Assembly (NCBI RefSeq): GCF_014837235.1
Contig: NZ_JACYFT010000002.1
Coordinates: 620,001-684,000, forward strand
Source: Limnohabitans radicicola
GTDB taxonomy: Bacteria; Pseudomonadota; Gammaproteobacteria; Burkholderiales; Burkholderiaceae_C
Reading direction: 5' to 3'
Length of the DNA: 64,000 bases
Shown here: positions 51,392 to 60,290 of the stretch, piece after piece
Numbering within the stretch: the stretch's first letter is position 1
How the letters are laid out: each line of letters begins with the position of its first letter
Program-made: the position numbers and the translations under genes
The notes under the pieces: generated by a model
What the model was told of the DNA's origin: nothing
Seen by the model: only the letters and a program-made list of their open reading frames with translations
Database searches by the model: none

Positions 51392-51746
51392 TCATGCCCG
51401 CAGCCCGTCCACTGCGTCAAGCGCCTTCCACCCTCGCTCATCGCCCACGCCTGGTCGGCTCTTCACCCCATGTCTTTGAGAAAAAATCGCATAACCCTTT
51501 GATTTCATTGGGAAATATGTCGAATTGCCCTGTCTGAAATATCTGTCCGTTTTTTTGCACACCCCGTGCAAGTTTTCGGCTGAAAAACGCTTGACACCCG
51601 GGCACAGTCTGGCCGTGCGCTGCCTTGACCCCAGCGCACGGTCAGTCCATCTCCTTGGACTGTCCATGTCCTGAAGGCCGGGGGCGACAGTCCCCGGCTC
51701 TTCTTTGATCGCCCTGTCAGGTGAGAGATGCAGTCAGTAAACGCCC

Positions 51747-54230
51747 ATGGTTCGTTCAGCGCAACAACTCCAAAAGATCGCAAATGCAGAGAAGTGCTTG
51801 GGCGACTATGTGCCGTTTTCTTCAGAAATCGCTCCCGGCGTCGTCAAGCTCAAGAACTTCAACGGCTACCTGACCACCTTCGAGATCGAAGGTGTCCCAT
51901 TTGAAACAGCTGGCGAAGACCAGATTGACGAATACAACCTGGCACTGCACCAGTTCATCAGCGCCTTGAGCGGAGGAGCCTACGCCCTGTGGACACACAA
52001 GGTGCACATGCGCGTACATGAGCAGCTGCAGGACAACTTCACCAATGATTACAGCCAGAAGCTGGCCGCCCAATATCGCAAGCGGCTGACGCAAACCAGG
52101 CTCATGCGCACCTCCATGTATTTGACAGTCTTGTATCGCCCCGGTGAGCTGGCGGTTTTCAAGAACGTTGCCAGCGGCTCGTCCAAGCAAATGGCGGCGC
52201 TCGAGCGGGAGGGTATTGATCAGATCAGCGACATTGCGGCCAGGGTTGCAGCGAGCTTGCGTCGCTACAAGCCTCGGCGCTTGATGCGGTTTGAGAGAAA
52301 CGGCCTGCAATATTCCGAACTGCTGTCTTTTTTGCATTTCACAGTCAATGGTCACTGGCGTGACATGCCCGTGACGCATCGCCGCGTGGCAGATTTGTTG
52401 TGCACTTCGCGCCTTACGGCTGGTGATCGCTCAGGCGTACTTCAACTGACATCTCCCGATCGCATTCGCTATGTCAGTTGTCTGGAGATCAAGGACTATC
52501 CAGAAAAAGTCTCTCCCCTCTCGCTGAGTAAGACGCTCTACCTGGATCAGGAGTACATCGAGACGCAGTCCTTTTCGATTTTGGGCAATCGGACCGCCCT
52601 CACCCGCTTGCGTCAGCAACGCGGTCAACTTAAAGCAGGTGGTGAGGCCAGCGAGACGGAGATTCAAGAGTTCGACCAATTGCTCGACCAGGTCAACCAT
52701 GGCAGCTTGGTCGTGGGCGAGTACCACTACAGCCTGGCGATCTTCAGCGACACACTGGACGATAAAGGAATCAAACGAGACCGATCGGAAGCAGCAGCAG
52801 CCTTGGAGGAAGGTGGATTCAAGACCGAGGTGCAAACCACGGTTCCTGAGGGCGGATGGTTCTTTCAGATGCCGGGGAACTGGCGTTGGCGTTCACGCGA
52901 GGCGCTACTCACGTCTTGGAATTTTTGCAGCCTTTCACCCCTGCACAACTTCATGGCGGGCAAGAAAACCGGCAACCCTTGGGGCGAAGCGGTCTGTATT
53001 TTTGACAGTCCCAGTGGACAGCCATTTTTCTTCAACTTCCACTGCTCCCCCGAAGACCACGACAACACGGACGACAAGCTACCTGCAAACGCCTGCATTT
53101 TTGGCAAAACCGGGGTTGGCAAAACCACCACAGAGATGTTCCTCATGGCGCATCTCAACAAATTCCGCAGTCGGGTATTCATCCTGGATCTCGATCGCAG
53201 CACCGAGATCACGGTCAGGCGCATGGGTGGGACTTATAAGCAGTTTGCACGCGGTGTGCCAACGGGCCTCAATCCATTTCAATGGCCTGACAGCACAAAG
53301 ACACGGGCCTTTTGTCGGGACTTAGTCACGCAGTGCCTCACGTTTGGACGATCTGCACTGACGGCCGATGAAGAAAATCGCTTGAGCTTGGCCATCGATG
53401 CCGTATTCGGAATGCGCGTTGAGACCCGACGTCTGGCCATGCTGCATCAAAACCTGCCAGGTGTGGGCATGAACTCCCTTCAGGACCGATTGGCGCGCTG
53501 GATTGGCGATGGTGATCTGGCTTGGGTACTGGACAACCCAACCGACACCCTGAATCTGGAGGAGGCAGAGATCTGGGGATTCGATGGCAGTGACTTTATC
53601 GATGATGCGCAGGTCTGCCCCGTGGTCACCATGTGCCTGCTTCATCTGTTCGAGGACATGATCGACGGTCGTCCTATTGCGTTGTTCCTGGAGGAGTTCT
53701 GGAAGTACCTCGGTTCTCCCGTGTTCTCAAAATTTGTTAAAGACAAGCTCAAGACCATCCGTAAGGAGCAAGGCTTTGTGGTCATGGCCACTCAACAACC
53801 GGATGATGTCTTGGCGACGGAACTTGCCAAAACGGCTGTTCAGCAGCATGTCACAGGGCTGTTCTTGCCTAATCCCCGTGCCGCCTATGTGGACTACGTG
53901 ACCGGCTTCGGTCTTACCCCGCAGGAATTCGAAATCTTGCGCTCACTGCCGGTGGACTCTCGCGCATTTCTCGTCAAGCAAGAAGATCGAAGCGCCATCG
54001 TGCGGCTGGATCTAACCGGGATGCACGAAACCATAGCGGTTCTGAGTGGCGACACAGAAAGCTCCGAATTGCTGGCAGAAATCCGATCCCAAGTAGGCGA
54101 TGACGCAAGCGATTGGGAGCCGATTTTCATTGAGCGCATGCAGCAAAAGCGTGCAGGGAAAAAACTGGTGGCCAACGCCCGCGCTGCCAACGCACAGCAA
54201 GTCCAGCCTTTGAGCCTGTTTGGAGCCTGA
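51747..54230 (+). CDS. virB4: Type IV secretion ATPase VirB4
   Basis: Walker A IFGKTGVGKTTTEMFLM; ALFLEEFWKYL; GFVVMATQQPDD; NPRAAYVDYVTGFGL. Confidence 0.93.
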   Translation: MVRSAQQLQKIANAEKCLGDYVPFSSEIAPGVVKLKNFNGYLTTFEIEGVPFETAGEDQIDEYNLALHQFISALSGGAYALWTHKVHMRVHEQLQDNFTNDYSQKLAAQYRKRLTQTRLMRTSMYLTVLYRPGELAVFKNVASGSSKQMAALEREGIDQISDIAARVAASLRRYKPRRLMRFERNGLQYSELLSFLHFTVNGHWRDMPVTHRRVADLLCTSRLTAGDRSGVLQLTSPDRIRYVSCLEIKDYPEKVSPLSLSKTLYLDQEYIETQSFSILGNRTALTRLRQQRGQLKAGGEASETEIQEFDQLLDQVNHGSLVVGEYHYSLAIFSDTLDDKGIKRDRSEAAAALEEGGFKTEVQTTVPEGGWFFQMPGNWRWRSREALLTSWNFCSLSPLHNFMAGKKTGNPWGEAVCIFDSPSGQPFFFNFHCSPEDHDNTDDKLPANACIFGKTGVGKTTTEMFLMAHLNKFRSRVFILDLDRSTEITVRRMGGTYKQFARGVPTGLNPFQWPDSTKTRAFCRDLVTQCLTFGRSALTADEENRLSLAIDAVFGMRVETRRLAMLHQNLPGVGMNSLQDRLARWIGDGDLAWVLDNPTDTLNLEEAEIWGFDGSDFIDDAQVCPVVTMCLLHLFEDMIDGRPIALFLEEFWKYLGSPVFSKFVKDKLKTIRKEQGFVVMATQQPDDVLATELAKTAVQQHVTGLFLPNPRAAYVDYVTGFGLTPQEFEILRSLPVDSRAFLVKQEDRSAIVRLDLTGMHETIAVLSGDTESSELLAEIRSQVGDDASDWEPIFIERMQQKRAGKKLVANARAANAQQVQPLSLFGA

Positions 54231-54231
54231 T

Positions 54232-55305
54232 ATGGGTGTTGCAACGTACATGGAAACTCAACTGGATCAAGCCCTGACCAGTTACGTGACCTCCACCAGT
54301 CAGGCATTGACGGTTTACCTGGTGCCCATCGCTGGTTCGCTGGTGTCGCTCTATTACGCATGGACGGCCTTGGCCATGATGCGTGGAGATGTGAACGAAC
54401 CAGGCAGCAAGCTCACCAAAGATGTCTTCACCATGACGTTGGTGTTCATGGTGGCACTGTCCGTCGGTCAGTACCAGAACTTTGTGATTCAAGGTGTGTA
54501 TGGCTTGGTATCGGACTTGACCTCACGAGTGGCCGCCGGGGGGGGCGACTCGGTGGGTGTTGTGCTCGACAAGATTTTTTCCGACTGCGTGGCTATGCCC
54601 GGAGAAGCTCAATGTTACCCAGCCGATGAGGTGCTGTGGAAGTTGGCGCTCAAGCACAGCAATGCCATAGGTTTTCCAGAGTTCAGCTACATGCTTGCAA
54701 GTCTAATTTTGGGAGTCGCAGAAATTCTCATTGTGGTCCTGTGCTTGTTGCCCGTCCTGCTGTCAAAAGTCGCGCTGGCGGTATTTCTTGCCCTGGGGCC
54801 TCCGTTCATTTTGTGCCTGGCCTGGCCTGTGAGTCGCCAGTATTTCAACTCCTGGCTGTCGGTCACTTTGGGCAACGCTTTGACCTTGGTGATCGTGGCT
54901 GCAATCTGCGCAATTGTCCCCGTCTTGTTCCAGCAACTGCTCGCTGAAGGATGGCGCAATCTGCCCACTGATGGAAGCGCCGTCTACAAGCGCATGCTAG
55001 GTGTCCTGATCGCCGCCATCGGCCTTGGCTTCACCGCTCTTAAAGCAAGTCAGATGGGTGCGCAATTGGCTGGCGGTGGTGTTGCCATGGACGGCAGCGG
55101 CTTTGCTGGTCAGGTGATTAATGCCGTCACAAATATGGTGGGCCGCAAGCAAGGCGGAAATCCATCCAGCGCCCAATCCTCACCGGACAGTCCATCCTCG
55201 CCCAACAACACCGCTAGTAAAGGCGCCTCTGATGGTTACAAGGCAGGACATGCATCCGGGCGTGCTGTCAAAAACGTGCTGGATGCTCTCAACAAAAGAA
55301 AGTGA
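54232..55305 (+). CDS. virB6: Type IV secretion inner membrane protein VirB6
   Basis: Multi-TM protein following virB4; ...VALAVFLALGPPFILCLAWPVSRQYFNSWLSVTLGNALT. Confidence 0.88.
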   Translation: MGVATYMETQLDQALTSYVTSTSQALTVYLVPIAGSLVSLYYAWTALAMMRGDVNEPGSKLTKDVFTMTLVFMVALSVGQYQNFVIQGVYGLVSDLTSRVAAGGGDSVGVVLDKIFSDCVAMPGEAQCYPADEVLWKLALKHSNAIGFPEFSYMLASLILGVAEILIVVLCLLPVLLSKVALAVFLALGPPFILCLAWPVSRQYFNSWLSVTLGNALTLVIVAAICAIVPVLFQQLLAEGWRNLPTDGSAVYKRMLGVLIAAIGLGFTALKASQMGAQLAGGGVAMDGSGFAGQVINAVTNMVGRKQGGNPSSAQSSPDSPSSPNNTASKGASDGYKAGHASGRAVKNVLDALNKRK

Positions 55306-55312
55306 ATCACCC

Positions 55313-55903
55313 ATGAATAGCTTCTTTGGCTCAATGCGGAAAGCCGTTACCTTGGCTCTTACAGGGTTATCCGGCGCAGCAATCGTTTGGACGCCTTACG
55401 CCCACGCGCAAGGAATCCCGGTCATTGACGTTGCTGCCATCGCACAGGCCATCGAACAGGTGCGAGCCTGGGAGGCTCAGTACAAGCAGATGGTGGATTC
55501 TCTGAACCAGCAAAAGCAGATGATCGATAACACCACAGGCATTCGCAACTTGGGGATGGTGAGCAACGCGATCACACGCAACGTGCTACCGCCTGACATT
55601 GGTCAGCTGCTCCAAGCTACTCAGTCACACGATGCACTGAATTTACTGGCCTCCAGGAATTTTGGGGCGCTCAGTCAAGCCATGCAAACCAGATCCGCAC
55701 AGATCCAGGATCTGATGCGCCAAATCAATCAGACCCAGGATGCCAAGAGCATTCAAGAGCTGACCGCGCGCATTCAGGCCGAACAGGTTATGGCAACTGG
55801 CGAAGCGAAAGAAGCCGATTGGCTGCGATCTCAAGTGCAGTTGCAATCACAGGCCATTGACCGCGCTCATCTTCAAAAAATGATCAACCCAGGCGCTCGC
55901 TAA
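55313..55903 (+). CDS. virB5: Type IV secretion pilus-tip protein VirB5
   Basis: Signal peptide; GIPVIDVAAIAQAIEQVRAWEAQYKQMVDSLNQQKQMIDNTTGIRNLG. Confidence 0.88.
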   Translation: MNSFFGSMRKAVTLALTGLSGAAIVWTPYAHAQGIPVIDVAAIAQAIEQVRAWEAQYKQMVDSLNQQKQMIDNTTGIRNLGMVSNAITRNVLPPDIGQLLQATQSHDALNLLASRNFGALSQAMQTRSAQIQDLMRQINQTQDAKSIQELTARIQAEQVMATGEAKEADWLRSQVQLQSQAIDRAHLQKMINPGAR

Positions 55904-55938
55904 GTCAAGCGCGCCCCCCCGCCCTTTGGAAACCCACT

Positions 55939-56637
55939 ATGTTTGGCAAGAAGAAATCTCCACAAAAAGCCGCACTGCCTAATGTCGACGGCTTGAGCTT
56001 TGAAGCAGACCTGGCTTCACGCAGCTACCGCAGCGAGCGCCTGGCCTGGATTTTGGTTGCCACCCTCGTCGTGATCATGGGCATGGCTGTGGCAGCGGTG
56101 CTGGTGATGCTGCCTTTGAAGCAGACCATCCCTTACTACATCTTTCTCAACAAAGAGAGCGGCGCCACACAAGCGGTGGTTGTGAACGAGCCCACAAGCA
56201 TCAGTACCAATGAAGCACTGGCACGACACTGGCTTTCGCGCTATGTGAGTGCACGCGAGCGATACGTCTACCGCTTGCAGCAAGAAGACGTCGATTTTGT
56301 CATGACTACCAGTGCACCACTGATTGCCAGGGAGGTGGTCCAACTTTATGAAGGCCCTACCGGCAAAGACAAAGTTTTGAAAGAGACGGTTGAAGAGCGC
56401 ATCTCCATTCTCAGCGTCCAAGTGACGCCAGGAATTATGGGGCGCGGCACCGTGCGCTACCAAAAGATCACTTGGCGTGCTGGCATGCGTGAGCCCGAGA
56501 GTGTCAAGACCTATGTGGCCGATGTTGCCTTTGAGTGGATACCAGTCAACGGTTGGGGCACCAAGGACTTGCTGATGAATCCTTTGGGATTTTCTGTGGT
56601 TGCCTACCGAACTACGGAAGAACTGGAGGCGCGATGA
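55939..56637 (+). CDS. virB8: Type IV secretion protein VirB8
   Basis: Single N-terminal TM; RSERLAWILVATLVVIMGMAVAAVLVMLPLKQTIPY; YVARERYV context. Confidence 0.9.
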   Translation: MFGKKKSPQKAALPNVDGLSFEADLASRSYRSERLAWILVATLVVIMGMAVAAVLVMLPLKQTIPYYIFLNKESGATQAVVVNEPTSISTNEALARHWLSRYVSARERYVYRLQQEDVDFVMTTSAPLIAREVVQLYEGPTGKDKVLKETVEERISILSVQVTPGIMGRGTVRYQKITWRAGMREPESVKTYVADVAFEWIPVNGWGTKDLLMNPLGFSVVAYRTTEELEAR

Positions 56638-57590
56638 ATCGCATCTGGTATCGCTTTGTATCAATCCGAAGACTGGTTATCTCGACTGCCATTTCCAGTG
56701 TGACTTCCCATGCCGCCATTTTTCCTACCCCAAGTCCTTCAGATCGGCGTGTGGCTTTCGCAGATTACAAATCCGACGACGTGATAGTCATTGCGACTTC
56801 CCTGGGCGTTGTTACTCGAATTGTCCTGGGACATGATGAAAAAATCCTGCGAGCGCCAGACACGGGGTTTCCCTCCAACTGTGATGAACCCTCACTCGAA
56901 TGGTGCATTCGTGCCGAGACAGGGCAAAACCAGATCACTGTGAAACCGCGCAAGGGTGCGACGCAGAACAACGTGGAGGTTTCAACAGACAAACGAGATT
57001 ACAGCTTTGTCCTGCATCGCATGGACGGAGCTGAAAAATCGAAAAATGTTTTTTACCGAGTGATCCTTCGCCATCCAATGCCTGTACCGCCAAGCTCGCA
57101 TGTGAGTTTGGTGCCTGCTGCTGGTACAGGAGCTGAAGCCGCATCTTCGGCAATGGATGGTCCATCTGCCAAAACGCCTGCAGACGCCAAAGCACGCAAT
57201 TACCCCAGACCCAGTGTCCGTAACGTGTCTTATTCGGTCAAGGCCGAGGGAAATGCCGCCAGTTTGTTGCCCAGCGTGATTTTTGATGACGGGCGATTCA
57301 CCTACCTGAAGTTCCCTCGGGCGGTCGAGGTTCCTGCTGTTTTTGTTGTCGATGACAGTGGGCAAGAGGTTCGTGTCGCCTTTCACTCTGAGCGACTGTT
57401 GGCCGATCCCAATCAGCCAGGCGACGAAGTGGAAAACGACTATTTGGTGATACGGCGTGTGGCCCGATCTTTGCGCCTGCGCATGGGCACACTGGTCGCC
57501 GAGGTGCTCAATGACCGTTTTGATGCACAGGGCATTGAAACGTTCAATGGAACGACCACGCCAATGCTGCGACGGGAGGCCAAACCGTGA
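56634..57590 (+). CDS. virB9: Type IV secretion outer-membrane complex protein VirB9
   Basis: VSYSVKAEG...PSVIFDDGRFTYLKFPRAVEVPAVFVVDDSGQEVRVAF; ATGA overlap with virB8. Confidence 0.88.
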   Translation: MNRIWYRFVSIRRLVISTAISSVTSHAAIFPTPSPSDRRVAFADYKSDDVIVIATSLGVVTRIVLGHDEKILRAPDTGFPSNCDEPSLEWCIRAETGQNQITVKPRKGATQNNVEVSTDKRDYSFVLHRMDGAEKSKNVFYRVILRHPMPVPPSSHVSLVPAAGTGAEAASSAMDGPSAKTPADAKARNYPRPSVRNVSYSVKAEGNAASLLPSVIFDDGRFTYLKFPRAVEVPAVFVVDDSGQEVRVAFHSERLLADPNQPGDEVENDYLVIRRVARSLRLRMGTLVAEVLNDRFDAQGIETFNGTTTPMLRREAKP

Positions 57591-59107
57591 GCAGTATGAA
57601 CAGCTCTAGTTCCACCCCCAGTGAAATGGACAGCCCCGGGGTTGACCTCGACGCAGGCACTCAACCTGCGGACATAAATGCCATCGGAACAACCGCCAGC
57701 CGTTTCCCGCTGGGCAAGGTGTTGTTCTTCGTGGCGGTGTTGTTGCTGGTGCTGACTGGCCTCTTCTTTTTAGGCAAGTACTGGATCTTGGCCAAGTGGA
57801 ACGAAAGCGCGGCCAGCGTGCGAAAGCCAGAGCAAAGTACTGCGCCATCTGAGGCAGCCGTGTCGCAAAACCGCCCTCGCCTTCCAGATGCCAATACGCC
57901 TCTTTCAGACTCCCCCTTGGCTGACAGTGGCTTCGCGGTGACGGGAGCTTCAAGAGCGACCAATGCCGGCACCGCAACACCATCGGGTGCGATTGACAGC
58001 AATGCGGGCGCTCGCGCAATGCCGTCGACTGCATGTACTACCAGCGCATTGGTCGATAAACGCAGCGGCCAAACCGTGCGCGACGCGCAAGGTCAAAGCG
58101 TGATGGTGGACTGCAATGGAAAAATTGTAGGCGGCAGCGCATCCATGAGCATTCCCCCACCAACAGCTGGCCAGTTCAGCCCTGGTGTACCTGCCTCCAC
58201 GATCGTTGATCGCTATTCAGGGGACACGGCGTTAGGTTCCAGCCGAAAGGCCAATGCATCAACTGGTGCTGGTAGCGCATCCATGAGCATACCTCCGCCG
58301 CCAGTGTCTTCGGCTCAGCTTGAGGAGCGATTCAAGAACATTCTGGCCGCCAGCTCAGCCGGCAACAACAACAGCAATAACGCCAATCCCATCCTTGCGC
58401 AAGGTACTGCTGCCAATACACCGCCCAATGCGCAGGGGCGGATGGGGGGGCTTCTCACTTCCACGAGTACACCCAAGGCGCTGGCCTTGCGCACGTTCGA
58501 CCCTAATTTGACGGTGCCCAAGGGGGATGCCGTCGACTGCAACATGACCACACGCGTCGTGACGGAAATATCTGGCTTTACCAGCTGCATTGTGTCCAAC
58601 AACGTTTACAGCGCCAACGGAAAAGTGCTGCTTATAGAGCGCATGAGTGAAATCCAGGGTGAATACGCTGCTGTGGGCCAGCCCGGTCAGCGCCGGGTCT
58701 ATGTATTGTGGTCGCGAATCCGCAAGCCCGGTGGTATCACCATTGATATCGATTCCCCCTCGACTGACACGCTGGGTGCGGCGGGCATTGAAGGCATCGT
58801 GGACAACCGTTGGTTTGAACGCATTGGCAGTGCCTACATGCTCTCCATCTTCAAGGATTTCTTGGCGGCACAGGCTGCAGGAACAGCGGGTGGAAGCTCT
58901 GGTGGCATCAATGCACCAGCAGGCACAGCCCTGTACCAGAACTCGATCAACACCAGCACCAGTTTGGCCGAAAAAGTTCTCTCTCAGAGCATCAACATCA
59001 AGCCTGTGGTTTATGCCCACCAAGGCGAGCGCGTTTCCATCTACGTCGCCAGAGATCTGGATTTCTCAGGCATCTATCAAGTCAAAACCACGGCGCAGCA
59101 GCCCTGA
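57587..59107 (+). CDS. virB10: Type IV secretion core protein VirB10
   Basis: N-terminal TM, Pro-rich linker, C-terminal GKVLLIERMSEIQGEY...RVYVLWSRIRKPGGITIDIDSPSTDTLGAAGIEG. Confidence 0.93.
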   Translation: MSSMNSSSSTPSEMDSPGVDLDAGTQPADINAIGTTASRFPLGKVLFFVAVLLLVLTGLFFLGKYWILAKWNESAASVRKPEQSTAPSEAAVSQNRPRLPDANTPLSDSPLADSGFAVTGASRATNAGTATPSGAIDSNAGARAMPSTACTTSALVDKRSGQTVRDAQGQSVMVDCNGKIVGGSASMSIPPPTAGQFSPGVPASTIVDRYSGDTALGSSRKANASTGAGSASMSIPPPPVSSAQLEERFKNILAASSAGNNNSNNANPILAQGTAANTPPNAQGRMGGLLTSTSTPKALALRTFDPNLTVPKGDAVDCNMTTRVVTEISGFTSCIVSNNVYSANGKVLLIERMSEIQGEYAAVGQPGQRRVYVLWSRIRKPGGITIDIDSPSTDTLGAAGIEGIVDNRWFERIGSAYMLSIFKDFLAAQAAGTAGGSSGGINAPAGTALYQNSINTSTSLAEKVLSQSINIKPVVYAHQGERVSIYVARDLDFSGIYQVKTTAQQP

Positions 59108-59118
59108 GAGCCGACATC

Positions 59119-60270
59119 ATGCAATCCTTCACGCCCAGTTCATCGTCCGTGTTGCCTGGCAATGCAGCCGTCACCCAGCTCATGGAGCCCATTGACGCTA
59201 TTTTGAGTCAGTTTCCAGGGGCCACCGAATTCATCATGAACCGGCCAGGTGAAGCCTTCATTGAGCAACAAGGCCGCTGGCACCGCATCGATGTGCCTCA
59301 GTTGACACTGCGCCGCTGCCTTGAGTTGGCCAACAGCGTGGCCATCTACGCACGCCAGGACATCAGCGAACGAGCCCCGCTACTTTCGGCCACATTGCCT
59401 GCTGGCCAGCGCATCCAGTTGGTCGTTCCACCCGCCGTGGAGATGGACAAGATCGTCATCTGCATCCGTATTCCTGGCTCCAGTGTTCGCCCGTTGGAAA
59501 GTTACGTCAGCGAGGGCGCCTTCAGTAAATTCATTTGGACGCCATCCAGCGAGTTGTCAGCTCTTTTGCCAGCCGAATCGGTTGCACTGCCGCTCACCAC
59601 AAGGCATGACATCACGCACAAGTTGACGACGCTCGATAAGCAGTTGCTGGCGCACTTGCATGCGCGCGATTTGTCTGCTTTTCTGATTTCCGCAATTCGG
59701 GGCAAAAAGAACATTGCCGTGATCGGTGACACCGGCTCAGGAAAAACCACCCTCATGAAGGCCCTGTGTCAATTCATACCGGTGCACGAGCGCATCGTGA
59801 CCATTGAGGATGTGCGCGAGTTGTTTTTGCCTCTGCACGCCAATATCTGCCACCTGCTCTATTCGAAAGGCTCCCAAGGTGTGGCCCAGGTCTCGCCAGC
59901 CGATTTGATCGGAGCGAGCATGCGCCTGAAGCCTGACCGCGTTTTGCTTGCCGAACTGCGAGGCAGCGAGGCCTTTGACTACCTCAAACTGATGACCGCC
60001 GGCCACAGCGGCTCCATCACCAGTTTCCACGCAGAAAGCTGTTCCCTGGCTGCCCAGCGTTATGTCTTCATGGCCAAAGAACATGCCGACGCAGCGATTT
60101 TTACGGACGAAGCGCTCAAGCGTTTGGTGGGCATGACGGTTGACATCACGGTGCACGTGACGGCTGAGCCCATTGAAGACGGCACCAGCGGCGACATCAC
60201 GGGTGTAGAGCGATATGTCACTGAAGTGAGCTTTGATCCCACCGCCAAACGGGCTCTCTCTGCCGCGTGA
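59119..60270 (+). CDS. virB11: Type IV secretion ATPase VirB11
   Basis: Walker A IGDTGSGKTTLMKAL; VTIEDVREL; MRLKPDRVLLAELRGSEAFDYLKLMTAGHSGSITSFHA. Confidence 0.95.
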   Translation: MQSFTPSSSSVLPGNAAVTQLMEPIDAILSQFPGATEFIMNRPGEAFIEQQGRWHRIDVPQLTLRRCLELANSVAIYARQDISERAPLLSATLPAGQRIQLVVPPAVEMDKIVICIRIPGSSVRPLESYVSEGAFSKFIWTPSSELSALLPAESVALPLTTRHDITHKLTTLDKQLLAHLHARDLSAFLISAIRGKKNIAVIGDTGSGKTTLMKALCQFIPVHERIVTIEDVRELFLPLHANICHLLYSKGSQGVAQVSPADLIGASMRLKPDRVLLAELRGSEAFDYLKLMTAGHSGSITSFHAESCSLAAQRYVFMAKEHADAAIFTDEALKRLVGMTVDITVHVTAEPIEDGTSGDITGVERYVTEVSFDPTAKRALSAA

Positions 60271-60290
60271 ACTGAAACCAGCACAGTGCC

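Noticed and set aside
51246-51479. 77-aa ORF MPCKLFVESFVI...
   Set aside because: Crosses a strong intrinsic terminator and has no domain signal; treated as non-coding.
51591-51620. TTGACA as -35 of the T4SS promoter
   Set aside because: No acceptable -10 at 16-18 bp spacing (downstream sequence is GC-rich), so not called.
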